This document shows, piece after piece, positions 1 to 12,689 of a stretch of 64,000 nt of DNA. This DNA is from Campylorhamphus procurvoides (lineage: Eukaryota; Chordata; Aves; Passeriformes; Dendrocolaptidae): positions 310,001 through 374,000 of the forward strand of contig WBMV01000272.1 in the NCBI GenBank assembly GCA_013396655.1, read 5' to 3'. The notes below the pieces were generated by a model. That model saw only the letters and a program-made list of their open reading frames with translations. It was not told where the DNA came from and ran no database searches. Numbering within the stretch: the stretch's first letter is position 1; every line of letters begins with the position of its first letter. Both the position numbers and the translations under genes were made by a program.

Positions 1-2440
1 TTTTGTTTTCCATATAATGGGATAAATAGTAGCTGAATACTTTTAAACAGACATTTCCTTTCCCTCTCATGTCCAAATGGAACCAGAATCACTTTACAAG
101 TTTGTGTGCCTCAAAAACAGTTATTGATTTTATTTCCTTGACTGACAGCTCTGGATGCTCATAAATTGACTAAATTCTGGGTAGATTTCATGAGGTGTAG
201 AAAAATTAGAGCATTCCTCTGTTGTCTTTTCACCCAATGATTTCATTGGGAATTACCTGGAACCTGAGCTGCTGAGAGAAGGAACACCCTATGGCCTTTG
301 GAGGGGCATGTAAAAGTTGAATAAAACACCACCACTCTTTCAAATGTCTGACTCAAGCTGAAGAATCCAAGTTATGCGCTAAGCCTCTCATACAATGGAA
401 GATTGGATGCCTCTAGTGGGATCCCCAAAAGGCAACATATTTAGTACAGTATCACGTGATCTGCTCACTTGGTGTATAGGGGTATATATGTTATGAGATA
501 GAATCAAAGCCCCAGGCTTAGGAACTATCTTTGAATATTCATCCTATGAAAACTCATATAGGCAAGTAGTATCACTCCTACCATGGCCCTGAACTGCCTC
601 CTGAAGGCAGCTGTTTCCTTTTTATTTTTAGTGCACTGAATTGACCACTGGACTAGGAAGACAGGCCATTGGAACAGGAAGGTTATTTCCATTTCTGTTA
701 GTATGCTGTAGTTTACAAGTTTTAACACAGAATCAGGAAACAATAAAAAATTTTCCATTCTTCTTCTGCATGAGGACAATATGAACAAACATGATTATGA
801 GATAACTTGAAGAAACTGTATGTTTTAAAAGGAAGATTTCTCTGCCTCAGCTGAGTTACATCCTCTGTTGCATTACCTTCCCAGTTCAGACTTTTCAGTT
901 CTTTGTTACATCTTGGAAGAGTACTGTTGGATAGAAAATTCCACAAAATTTAATGTAACCTTCAACTGGATTATTATTTCATCCTGCTGGGCTGAAGGAG
1001 GTGCCAGTTTGCCTCTTTGCAGATAGAGAAAAGGGCTGAAGTTGGTTTCTTTGGGAAAACTGAAATCAGTCTCTGTTGTCCTTAAAAAGTGCCCTCAGGA
1101 GAGAGGGTAAACTTCTATTACAATACTTTTGAAGTGAAGTGGAGCCTCCAATTATATTTTTGCCAAATTTCAATTTTGTAGGTTCTCGTAAGATATTATG
1201 GAATGAGCTTCACAAGGAAAGAGAGAGACAGTCATACGGTTTCCTGATCCTGATTCAGTAGACGACAAATTGGCAGAATAGTTTAGACTGTGATGTCTCA
1301 GGCAAAATGACTTTGTTGTAAATAAGAAGATAAAACTGGTAAGCATTTATGTGGCATTTCCATTTTGCAACTTGATTTCCAGCTTAAGACCATCTTCTGC
1401 ATCACACTCTTTCTCAGAGATCTGTAAAGATGTGTTGCAAATTTACAGTGAATGCTCTTAATGACTTCCTGTCTAATTATTTGCTTATCACACAATTTTG
1501 ACATGAGTCAGTAAAAAAGTAATCTATCATAGTGTGTATGATGACATTAAATGTTATGGGCAGTTAAAACACTGGGTCTCAGTCATCTGCATATCCTCTC
1601 ATCATTTTATTTTGCTTTTTTGTAATTCCAGGGATCACAAAGCAGCTATTTACACTCAGTTACAGAGTGAGTGATAATAGTAGAAACCCTAAAACTGGCT
1701 ATGATGCCAAAAATAACTTAGTTGTTAACAACACCCCAGTTAGAGCCATTGAATGTTCAGGAATCTGATTCAATAAACACATTGTTTCCTGAAAATTGCC
1801 GAGTTTGATGATGAGTGAATAGAGCAAATAAGAAATTGTCATCATCAGGGCTCAGATGGAGCTATATAAAGCTAGTGTTTTACTAAGATATTAACATGGC
1901 TAAGCCAATTTGGTCCAAAAGTATGCAGGCACTTTCCAAAAGCTCAGTCTTGTGATTGTTAATTTCTAAGGACTGCTGCAGGAATCTGAGAAGTTAATGC
2001 CATTTGTTACTAGCAGTTACCAAAGCCTAATTTTGGTGCATGCTTTTTAGCTATTTGCAAATAAATACATCTATGTTCAAGGAACCAGTGTCTACAATTC
2101 CCCATTAGCATCTGCTTAATAGAAGCAAGTTTCCAGCAACCTACTGCTGTTATAAAACTGTTTTCTTAGTATGATTTAGACTTTTTGTCAATCTACATTA
2201 TGTGATGACATTTGCACATTATACATGTGTTAGATGATAATGAAATGCATAATACAGCCTGTGCTCTACATTGCTCAACAGCCTTGATGTTCAGTAGTTA
2301 TTAATTCCATTTAATTTTGAGCTCTTTGGACAGTGTAGGGGAAAAGTGACTCTAGAACCTTGTTTGGGAATAGATTTCCCACAGTTAAGGTACTACCTGT
2401 TTTAGCACCTCTCCTTTCCATTTCAGGAAACTTCACTGAA
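1..2440. other. AT-rich noncoding DNA, nothing recognised
   Basis: No coding region, RNA gene or transposon family could be recognised in this stretch. Open frames are under 90 codons, show no domain or compositional sign of coding, and occur on both strands as expected by chance. Base composition is uniformly AT-rich with few CpG dinucleotides, as in avian intergenic or intronic DNA. Confidence 0.6.
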
Positions 2441-2567
2441 GGTTTTTGTTTTGTTTTGTTTTGGGTTTTTTTTCTGTGATGTGTGAGCTGTTTGGTTGTG
2501 GGTTTGAGTTTTTTTTGTTGGGTTTTTTTGGTTTTGTTTGTTCTTTTTTTCTTCCCCCCACCCCCAT
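2441..2567. repeat. G/T-rich low-complexity tract
   Basis: A run of TTTTG-like units (about 2444-2463) continues into mixed T-runs and GGG/GGTTT blocks and ends in a short C-rich run before 2567. The bias is strongly strand-asymmetric. Open frames on both strands here read through low-complexity sequence (Lys/Thr/Asn-rich one way, Phe/Gly-rich the other), so I do not accept them as genes. Confidence 0.85.
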
Positions 2568-3736
2568 GGCTAAAACAATGCATTCAGTCCAGTTCTTTAT
2601 AAATGCTTCCTGTTTTCCTTCTATTTCTTCTGGGAGAGGAATGAAGCATCCGTCAGCTAGGAGGTAGCATCTGCAAGGAACTGCAAGGGAAAGAGTAGGC
2701 AGATGAAGAGTGACAGCAATGAGGAAAAAGCTGGAAAGTTCAAACGTGGAAGCATTGACAGTATGAGGGGACAATTTATTTTTAAAGTTTACTATTATAT
2801 CTATTTTATCTGGAACCTGGACGAATTTTAATAAGAGATGAGAGTATGAGCAGAACAAGAAATAAAGATATATCTCAGTGTTATGAGGTTTATCCCAGTT
2901 GACAGAAGTCATCACTCCAATTACAGAGACAATTGCTAGATGGAAAGCTACTTCAACTGAACAACTGATTTTGTATGATAACTGTGACAGTCCCTGTCCT
3001 ATTAGAAGCCCTTTCAGTCTACTCCCTTACAGTATTCTGTCTCTACATTATTGACGTTAAATCACTTTGAATAAGAGAGTGTAATACCAATAATTTAACA
3101 AAGTGACTTGTAAAAGCTTATCCAGGCAGATAATGAATTCTGAGACATTGCAGGAGACTCTACCTTTTTTTCCTGCAGATTAAATGCCTTATGAAGACAG
3201 GGTAGCTTCTTTTCAGCCTGGCTTCTTTGCTTTTGGGTGAGTGTGCAGTCACTTTCCTGAAAATTTAGAGTGGAGGTAATCATCATAAAAAAGTCTTTAT
3301 CAGTATCCTATACCACATTTTTTAAAGCAAGCAGTGATCCAAAAGATTCTAAACACTGGTATTTCCAAAAACAGTATGGGATCATCTGCCCTGAAGTGGA
3401 GCAAAGTAATGAGATACAAAATGGCATGAAGCCTATGGAGAACTATTTGATAAAATAACAAGTTTTGGCCATGAGGGGGTAAGATTTTGAAGGCCAAATC
3501 AGGATTTATGTTGTGAGGAAATGACCAATACATATATGACTATAACAGCCTCATTTAAACCTTTCCTGAAGGTGCCAGGATGCCACTGGCCATTAAACTG
3601 ACTTTTTATTATTACTTAATAGATGGTAACCAACCTTTGGACAGACCCAGCTTTAGTCAACTGTCCTATGTCCAAGGAAAGCGAATGAATTCCTGTCACA
3701 GATTGGAAAGCTAATCCTCTGGAACGCACAGACCAG

Positions 3737-3757
3737 TTGTAACCAGACTGGTTACAA
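3737..3757. repeat. Perfect inverted repeat, 10-bp arms
   Basis: TTGTAACCAG is followed by one base and then its exact reverse complement. The half-site GTAACC/GGTTAC resembles the half-site of RFX-type X-box motifs, but the one-base spacing and overall sequence do not make a canonical site. A chance origin is possible. Confidence 0.7.
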
Positions 3758-4665
3758 AGCACCATCTGCATATGCCCCTTTCCTCCCAGGGAGGTTATAA
3801 CTCAGTTAGCAGGCAGAACAACTTTATACCACACCAGTGGTTCTACTTCCCAAAGCACATTCGTGCTACTTAGCACAGATGTGTATTTTTCCCACAGCGT
3901 GTGCAGGCTCGTCTTGCAGAGGGTAGAGAGCAGTCTGCATGTCACATGTTTGAGCTCTGCTTTAGTGGGCTGTAGCTCCGGTGTATAGGAGGCACAAACA
4001 AGAGTCATGTTGACTCTGAACTCCTAAAGCTAGAAGTAAGCAAGTTATACAGCAGCCTGGAATGATATTACAGCTGCATTTCTATAGATTACCATACTAG
4101 ACATCTGTGTTTTACCTGTTTATCTGTATTCTTAGATCATGACTTCTAGAAAAATCTATCTGCCACTAGAAAAAGGAGTGCTTGAACCCCTTTTTTAGAA
4201 GATGAGGACTTTTTGCTGATTAGGGTTTTTTTAGTAACTCCATTGGTACTTCATTTTCAGTATAATCAGTGCCTATATGCTTAACTTTTTTTCTCCATTA
4301 TGAACAAAATATTATTTATTCTCTTAAAGAAATTATTGAACTTGACAATTGGAAAAAATATAATCTTTGACATTGTGGCAATGATATTGTCTTGAAATCT
4401 GGCAGGTTAGCCCATATCCCCTTAGCTGCAGCAACATTTGAGCAAATAACAGATGGGAAAAGTATCAGGGCAAATAAAGTCTGTCTGCTTCTGATGACAT
4501 TTTCACAGCTTAGGACAGAACTGCAGGTCTCTTTTAACAGTTAGAGAAATCATCCAGTGCTGCAAATAGATAGTCATTTAGAATACCACTTAGACTGATT
4601 AACAGAATAATGCAAACTTTCTGCTAACATGAGAAATGAACTCTCAAATATTTCCCTTTCACTGC

Positions 4666-4697
4666 CTTAGTTAAGAAAAGGCTTAGTTAAGAAAAGC
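4666..4697. repeat. 16-bp tandem duplication
   Basis: CTTAGTTAAGAAAAG occurs at 4666 and again at 4682, a head-to-tail duplication with a 16-bp period. It is a small local duplication, most likely from replication slippage. Confidence 0.85.
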
Positions 4698-5999
4698 CAT
4701 TATTATTTATAAAAAATATGGCTTTTTGCATGTGTGTGACAAATCTTTTCTGCCCACCTCTTCCTAAAAGTGGATGTGCACAGCTCCATGAGCAGTCATA
4801 GAACAGGACAAATAGGACAGTTAGACCAAGCAATGTCAAGGAGTTCATCATCAGGAAGCTGAAAATAGGAGGCTATGTAGGCAAATAGTTCGGTATATTG
4901 CATGAGCCTCACATAAAATATTGAAAATAGGTACATAAGCATTCTCCAATTGCAATTTTCTTCCAGTGCGTCACTGTTTTCCTACTGTGTAGTTACTGTT
5001 AGACCTGATACAGTTGCTGGCCCAAGCAGTAATTGAAGTGAAACTCTCAGCTTTTCTTTTGATCTGTACAAAATGTGAGAGTGGGTTATAAAAGCTAAAG
5101 AGGAATAAAGGGAAGTAGGCAAAAAGTAACAGTTTGGAGGTATTTTTGTGGGTTTTTTTCCTTGTTTGTTGTTTTGTTTTGCCTTTTTTTTTAATAATAT
5201 GGCAAGCTTCACTCAGCCTCTTAAGAGCAGATTTTGTTTGTAAAATTAACATTTAAGTTGTGAATTTGGAATACTCTTTTGCATGCTTTTCTAAGGAAAT
5301 GTGGCATATGGAATTGTACTGTCCATCTGCCAGCTTTTCGGTCTCCCACTTCTCCTGCAGGGATGTTTATGCCTGCTGGCCATGTTCAACCAGGATCAAA
5401 GACACTGAATTTTTTAAGATTGTTGAAAATTGGTGGTGGATAAAGGAGAGAGACTAGCATCGTTGCAATCCCCTGGCATGATCACAAGACATGTCACCTC
5501 TTCTCAGCTGGTTACTACGTGACTTAGACACATACCGCCTCCAGGAAGAGGCTAATAATAAGGAAGGGCTTAGAAAGTGCTTGGACATGTGAAATTGTCA
5601 CAGGAATGCTCATGGATGAAGCAAAAAACTTAAAATCAATATGCAGCCAAACTCCAGTTGTTTTCTTGCTTATTACTTTTGGTTGTTTAGTACTCTTTTC
5701 AGAACTTCTCAGGAGAAGCTGGGCTAAAAATGTTCTTTCTTCATCTGAGTAAGGTGGGAGAATATCTCTGCCCATCTTCTGACTGTTTGTGAAAGTTGGA
5801 GGTATTTTTTGCTATGAAAAATATGAGATCTTTGTTCATCATGGGGAATGCCTGTGCATGGAAGAAATTTTATCTGTATTAGTAACTAGATGTAATTAGA
5901 AGAGCATTCTCTGACTGAATAGCAAGGAATATCTGAATCCCTTTACATGAAGTGGAGCAGGAGGTTACAATTTCAAAATAAAACAGAATGGCTGCTCCT

Positions 6000-6615
6000 T
6001 AGTTTTTTGAAAGTAAAGACTTCAGAACCATGATTGTCAGCCTGTGTCAGACCCACCTCTGCAATGATCTTCCAGTCTCTTTTCACAGTGTTCTTTAATA
6101 CAGGGATCACTCCCTTCCTTTCTTAGTTAGAACTTAAGGAATTCTACCAATTTCATGATGCAGTTCAAATGCTGCAGTTTTGACAGATTCCTGTTCTTTG
6201 TGGTTTCTTTGCACTGGTCTTAGCTTGGATGCCAGCTCTGACCTTATTACAATTCCTTGCACCTGTCCAGGGCCCTGCACTGATGTTAGTCTTTAGCCTT
6301 ATTTTTCCTCTGAAAAATATTCTCAACTGCTTAGTTTCTCTGGCTCTTCAACCTTTAGCCTGACATGATATTTGCCTTCAACTAATCCTCTCAGTAGTTC
6401 ATGTAGACTCTCTCAGTTTTCCCAGATCTCAGATCTGATTACATCCCTAACAAATCAGTCCTTTGCTGGAACACTCAGTATTCCTGCTAAGGGTTCTGGC
6501 CTGTCCCAATCTTATCTCTCTGGCCTAAGGTTTTCTTGCCCCATCCAGATTTTAGTATTAAACTTTCAGCTACTCTTACACAATGCAGTGTGTTCTAATT
6601 TCCTGTTTTGACATT
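6000..6615. other. Pyrimidine-rich block, origin unknown
   Basis: For about 600 bp the + strand is markedly rich in C and T compared with its surroundings, with many CTCTC, TTCC and CCAG words. A 79-codon plus frame (6372-6611) is Ser/Leu-rich and matches no family I know. An old transposon or LTR remnant is possible, but I cannot identify one. Confidence 0.35.
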
Positions 6616-9600
6616 TCCTAGCAATCTGATTTATTTATGAGAGTTCAACAGTGTTCTTAAATCCAACGTGTTGCAAATAATACTATTATTTTTGATGGCA
6701 ATGGCAGTTTTGATTGTTTTGATGTAGAAATTAAACATGCAAATAATAACAGGGGAAGGACATATTGCTATATTTGATACACAGCTTTGCAACAAGGAAC
6801 CTAGGAGTTTTTTTTAGAATTAATAACTGTGTGTGTGGAAAACCCCTCCCATTTCTGTCATGCAAATACAAACAAAAGGAAAAACAATGATTTCTGCTGA
6901 TTTTCAAATTGTTGCAGAAAACAACAAAAAGCATACATTTAATTTCAAGCAAGTACAAGTGAGAATATTAAAAAAAATAAGACATGTTACACTTAAATAC
7001 ATGGTGACATCATAGACTGTTAGAGGAACCAACAATTAAACCCGAATCTAATTTAATAGTTTTCCAAGATTTTTTTTTCTCAGCAGATGCTGCATTTCCT
7101 GAAAAAGTTTTTTTTAGTTCAGTGAGTCAATTGTTTCATTTGGATCTGTAAGTATAATAGCTGGAAGATAAAACATCTATCAAACAGGGCCCCTATATTC
7201 TAAAGTTTGGCTCTAGAGAACATAAGTATTACTTCATAATTCCATTTTAAATGTAAAATAACTGCTGATTCTTGATTGCTTTTAACATTATAATTGGAAC
7301 ATAGAAATCAAATGCTACACAGTATAAAGGGATTAATTATTTCACTCTTAAAAGTTACCTATTCTAGTGCTGGAAAGTAATGTCTCTCATTCTCTCTTTT
7401 CCATTAGACAAGTCATATTTTTATATAATTGTGAGAAATAGTGCCTCTGGAAAGCACTTCTGAATATGAGGGAGCAAATTAGAAGCAGCTGAAACCCCTA
7501 TTGTGTAGCAGTGACATCTCTGCCAGTTCTGCCTCGAGTACTATGAGAAATGGTGTGCAAGAAAACTCACAGAGCAGAGACAATTAAGATTGAAAGAGAG
7601 CAAAGCTGAAAATTATCAAACAAAACATTGCAAGGTCAGGGTGCCAAGGCAGATTAGGAAATGTTAACAGAGGCAAGGAGAGCTGAATACTGACTACAGG
7701 GGAATTTTGTGGCATTTGAAAATAACATGTCTAAAACTCATGTTGATGCACCACATGGTTCTTGAGATGCTTTTATATCTTCTTAGAAAGATTTAGTAAG
7801 CTAAACCATCAACAAATGACATGTAAAAATAAAAGCTGCAGGGAAAGAATATTATATGTGTCTACATTGTTTTGACAATATTAACAACAGTAAAAACTTG
7901 ACAGTATGTAACTCTTAGGGGAGTATTTTTTAAAGGTACAAAGTAGTCTTTGTGTGACTATATGAAAAATGGAGGGCTGGAATTTGCAAGGACACAAGCT
8001 AGATGTTCTCTTTCCATTTGCCAGAGGAAAAGCTGGGTTGGTTTTGTTTGTTCGTTTGCTTTGCTTTCTGTTATAATTTTTTTCTACTGCATAAAAGCAA
8101 AAAAAACCGAAATAGCTCCCTGAATTCCACTTGCAAGGGTCTTAGTGCATCTGTGTTAGTTTTGTTTCCACAACAATCTGTAAATGAGACTTTTCCAATT
8201 CTTCTCCCCCAACAAACCCCACAGACAGAACCTCTTCCAAACTCTGAAATGACTAAGAACCAAAAAATTAGGGTGCTTTTGTATGTTGAATGAGAATCAA
8301 GCAAAGTTTTTTGTCTAAAACTCATGCTCCTATCAATGCTTAATTACTTGTTAGCATAAAGAGGAGCTATTCCATTAGAGAATGAAGTACAAAGACAGTT
8401 CTACAGCACTTTGTCCACATGTCGTTTCTGGGATTTTTGGGAAGTGGGCTGGATTTTTTGCTATGATACTGACACAGCAAGCACTGTCCTCTCATTTGAC
8501 CAGGAATTTCACTCTCCAGTTGAGGAAGCAATGTGATACAAGTTCAGCAAAATAAATTCTGTCTGAGACAGTAATTTCTATTAAAAAAATGATCAAACAT
8601 GCCTCAAAAAGCTTCCTTCAAAGAAATCCTACTAGCGCTAATTTGAATAAAGATTCAGAAAATATTTTTTGCCTTCATATTTTTAAAGATGTGCATGTGT
8701 GTTTGTAAATTGAATAATATATAAAATTTCTTGGGCCCAGGTGACAGGCATGTTGTGATGCATGCGCTGTAGCATTTCAAGAGGTAGGCTTTGATAATAG
8801 CAGCCAAACCAGTCAAAACAAGGTGATCTTCTATTTCAATTTTGTTAAAATATTAACTGCTCCATTCACGAGCTGGAAAACCCTTTCACGTTCAAAGAAT
8901 GCTTTAAAATTGCTGTGACTACCCTAGGTATGGTTATGCTAAATTTCAGAAACCGAAATCTATGTCTGATATAATACATTCCCCCCAGGAATGAAAGGTT
9001 TCCAAAATAGATCCAGGGTACAACAAAAAGTCGGAGCAACTGTGCCCTAGACAACATTTTTTGGGGGTGATTATTGAGAACAAAACCCAACATATCATTC
9101 TGGGACAGTCTGCATATGACTACAGAATTAGATCAAGGAACATTTTAAAATTAAAATCCCTGAACCAAACCAAAACAAACTGATCCACTTACAGTACTAA
9201 AAATCCTCTATTTGGAAATTTTAGCCATTGTTTCCATTGAATGTTGAATTATTGCAGTCAAAACTTACTCTGCAGAAACAAAGCCATTTGACAGAAAAGG
9301 TTTCTAGGATCTAGGATTCTCCCTGTTGTCAAGATTTAAGGAGGAAAACAGTTGAATGACATGTACAGCTACTTGGCATATGGAACACCCACGTTTGAGT
9401 ATCTGTTATCTGCTATCAATAGAGAAAGGAATTAAGACTGGGCCTCATAGGTTCAGTAAGTATCATAGTTGAAACTGTTGCCCTTTCTTATTAGATATTT
9501 AACAATTTAAGTATTAATCATTGGAAAATATTAATCTTTGGAAAAGGGTTGTGAAATGGGGATAGGGTAGAAATATTTTGATCATAATGCAAAATGAAAG

Positions 9601-10512
9601 AAGAAATTTCCTAAAGCTTCAAAAAAATAAAATTCCCTCTCCCAAAAAACTTTGACGTATATTCTCAGGTTTATTTATCACATTCTTATCATATTCAGCT
9701 TCTATCAGCTCTTTCATGACATAGTAAACATTTCATGAGCATTGCTGGATCAGGTTAATGATTTAATTTTGCTATGAATTCTTTAAAACTACAACATTCT
9801 AGCACAGCACCAATGAAACAGTGATATTTTTGGACAAAAGATGTTATTATATTAAATAATGTCCCTTATTAAGAATATGAGTATTTAAAGCTGTAAGAAA
9901 TTAATAACAATGGAAAGGGCATTTATTCACTGTATTATACCTTCTTTAGAAATGCAAAATTGAAAGTAACATGATGTGAGCATGAGCAATTAATACAAGA
10001 AATTACTTTTATTCTGTTCTATTCTACATAACTAAATGTGTAGAGACCATTGATGAACAAATCAAACAAAACATTTAAGTATAAACTGTATGGAAATCTG
10101 TGATTACAGACTGCAGAGGAGTTGGCTAAAGAGAAGAGGAATCAAATTTAACACGTGAATTACAATTAGGAACAAAAAGACAAATATATATCAGAAGCAT
10201 TCTGTTACTGCTTGCAACATTCTGACCAGCTGTTCGGTAATACAGGATTCAGACATGAGTCATAACAGTTAAAACCAAAGCTATATGACTTTTAACTCTA
10301 ATATCAAAATCCTAGTTTCATTATAACATTTATACTCCAACTTGGATTTTAGTTTTGCAGAACTCTAATCTGATTCCACTGTCAAATCTTTCTCAAATTC
10401 ACTGATTTTAGCAGAGATTCAAACTTACACTGAAAGTTGATTAAAAATCCAGAGTTTCTAAAATGGGAGTTTTCCACTGAGACTCTTCTATTTTGAATCA
10501 ACCTTGTGAAAC
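6616..10512. other. AT-rich noncoding DNA, nothing recognised
   Basis: No supported gene, RNA or transposon. It contains scattered homopolymer A and T runs and T/G words near 8040-8070. Open frames are short and without recognisable domains. Confidence 0.55.
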
Positions 10513-10569
10513 ACAATGGTCACGTATGCTAATCATTGTGAGTACAATGGTCACATGTGCTAATCATTG
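10513..10569. repeat. 31-bp tandem duplication with TAAT cores
   Basis: Two copies of a 26-bp word beginning ACAATGGTCAC and ending GCTAATCATTG lie at 10513-10538 and 10544-10569, a 31-bp period. They differ at only two positions. Each copy carries a homeodomain-like TAAT core. It lies just upstream of the candidate regulatory block 10690-11320. Confidence 0.85.
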
Positions 10570-10689
10570 CTTTTTGGATGGTAAGTTTTAAGGACACTGT
10601 TTATTTTTTGTAAGATGAGAAAAATATAGTTTTGGTTCATTTGACTTTATGAAGAGTTGCTTCTATTTGTTTCATTTAATAAAAAGAGA

Positions 10690-11320
10690 AACAGCAATGC
10701 AATTCCAGGGTTTTCAATACAAAGGCCCTCTGTGTGCAAACCTCTGAATAATGCTTTGCGTATTTCATGCTAATGTATGGCAAAAGCATATAGACATGCA
10801 AATTGGTCCTTATGAGATGCTCTTGTCAAGAACCAGCAGTGAAATGCTCCCTGTAAGTAGCCTGGCTTGCTGCAGATAAATGAGATGCAGGGCAATAACA
10901 TAATATCACAAAGAACTGCAAGTACTTTACCTCATGCTATTATGTTGAAGGCCATTACTCATGTCAGCTATTCAAAACATTACAGCACAACTCTCTTAGC
11001 CTTTACCATGCCTGAGTGAAGCATGACAATTTCAGGCAGTGCAACAAAAGTGAGAAACTTGAACAAATCTGACGGATAGTTCACAAAATTTCAGCCTGCG
11101 TTGCCCTTTGTGCCACATTTGCTAATGCATCCATAGTGCAGCACATTAATCACATTAGGTTATGCATCAGTCTAAATCTATTACCACCAAAGCTCATTTT
11201 CACAGGCACACATTGGAAAGGGGCTAATGACCTTCTTTAGCTTCATCTACAAATATTGTAACAAGGCACAGATCAGTATCACGTGACTATTAGCATCAGA
11301 AGTCACTGCCTGAAATTCTA
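10690..11320. promoter_or_regulatory. Candidate conserved noncoding element / enhancer
   Basis: This stretch has a motif-dense texture unlike the surrounding DNA. It includes a perfect POU octamer ATGCAAAT at 10796-10803, ATGCTAAT at 10767, GCTAATGCAT at 11121 and CATTAATCACATTAGG at 11143. It lacks homopolymer runs and is free of recognised repeats. The clustering suggests an ancient enhancer, but the motifs are short and AT-rich sequence yields TAAT words by chance. No coding frame is present. This is an inference from texture, not from alignment. Confidence 0.35.
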
Positions 11321-11356
11321 AACTGGGTTGGCAAAAAAAAATTCCTGACATAAATA

Positions 11357-11680
11357 TCATAGAATTGTGGAGTGGTTAGGGTCAGAAGGGACCCTAAAGA
11401 TCACGTAATTCCAACCCACAGGCAGGGGCGCCTTCCACTAGAATGGCCTGCTCAGAGCCCCATCTAAGCTGGCCTTGAACACTTCCAGGGATGAGGCATC
11501 CACAGCTTTTCTGGGCAACCTGTTCCCCTGTCTCACTCTCCTCATGACCAGAGGCAACTCCCTCAGCCTGCCTTCTGGTAATTGTGTGCCCCAGCCCCTC
11601 ACCATCCCCAAGGCACCGGGCTGGGTCAGCACCTCACTTCTCAGTGTGCTTCCTGGACTGGGGAAGTCAAGGAGTCAAGA
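11357..11680 (-). mobile_element. CR1 LINE 3' fragment with internal deletion
   Basis: The + strand opens with TCATAGAATTGTGGAGTGG and a GGGACCCTAAAGATCA block, the complement of the CR1 3' terminus, so the element runs on the minus strand with its 3' end at 11357. Farther in is the complement of the last part of the CR1 ORF2 reverse transcriptase. Its minus frame reads NRLPRKAVDASSLEVFKASLDGAL, the familiar CR1 C-terminus. After the 'CTGTTCCCC' block the similarity seems to jump to CR1 sequence normally well upstream (AACTCCCTCAGCCTG), suggesting an internal loss of roughly 150 bp or more. The 5' boundary near 11680 is approximate. The copy is a dead 5'-truncated insertion. Confidence 0.93.
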
Positions 11681-12650
11681 AGCGGTCACCAAAGTGCCAG
11701 ATTAGAGGAAAACACTATAACTCTTTTTATTCTTGTTTTCTTGTGTTTAAATTTTTTCATTGTGTAATCCTGAAAAGAACTTTTAACCATGCAGCTTGGA
11801 GGGACCTTGATGCTGGAAGCCAGCACGTGAGCTGCAGTGCCAGCAGGACACAAGGAGCCTGTTGTATTCTTTGCAAGTGAGCATCTTCAAAAATAATGAC
11901 AGTTGGATTCTAGGACAAACATGAACTGATGTACATTGCCAAGAGGTATCTTCTAGGGATAGTTGCAGGGAAAGTTATGGGAGGACACTGATGTTGCTTA
12001 TTCCTGCAGGAATGTTACTGGATTAGCTATAGTCCTAATCTAGTTTGACTGCTGAGGTATCCCGGTCTTCATTTCAATCAATCCCTTCCCTCTCAGCTTG
12101 GGTTTTCACATAGATTGTGTTTTCAGGATTTTAATTATTAAGCTTTTCTGCAGAGACATATTGTTAAAAGAGTGCCAGTTAATCCAGCAGATTTTGGAAT
12201 TCTTCACAGATATTATTCATCAAGTGACAGATTTTTACTCCCTGTATTAATTACATAAGGCTCAGATTTTTGCTCGGCATAGATAAAATCTCGTATAAGG
12301 GGTTATCTTCACACCCTGGAACATTTCCCTCAGACTGTGACCCACATGTGGCTGTGGATGGGAAGAAAGGAACTAAGGAAAACTTCTGACTGAAGGATCA
12401 ACTATAAGAGGCATTGAAAAACATCTGTCTGTACCCCTGCTCTGTCCCCTGAAAAGAGCTCAAATGGAGGACTCAGGTTTGTGACTAAGATCCTAGGAGC
12501 TAAGAGCAGCTTTCTTCCTATGTCCACCTGTGAGAATCTCTTAAAATTGCACTTCTGCCTCCAGCATCCCCAAAGGAGATACTGTATCTGCCATGTATTA
12601 CCAGTCTGCTACTGCAAACTACCTTTCTCATCCAAACACCACCCGTTTGT
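11681..12650. other. Noncoding DNA, nothing recognised
   Basis: No supported gene or repeat after the CR1 fragment. The overlapping plus-strand frames at about 11475-11880 arise from antisense CR1 sequence and its flank and are not genes. Confidence 0.55.
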
Positions 12651-12689
12651 GAAAAAAAACAACCAACCAACCAACCAACCAAAAAAAAA
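12651..12689. repeat. (AACC)n microsatellite in A-rich tract
   Basis: Five uninterrupted AACC units lie at 12661-12680, flanked on both sides by A-runs. The 117-codon plus frame through it has a low-complexity NQPTNQP stretch here, so it is not convincing as a gene. Confidence 0.92.

Larger units (their letters stand above)
2568..5999. other. AT-rich noncoding DNA with small repeats
   Basis: No gene or known transposon recognised. It contains the inverted repeat at 3737-3757 and the 16-bp direct repeat at 4666-4697, listed separately. A T/G-rich patch lies near 5140-5195. The 160-codon minus-strand frame that starts near 2915 runs into the low-complexity tract and has no recognisable domain. 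Confidence 0.55.

Noticed and set aside
2433..2915. 160-codon minus-strand open frame, one of the longest in the window
   Set aside because: Its C-terminal part is translated low-complexity A/C sequence (Lys, Thr, Asn, Gln runs) and no domain is recognisable.
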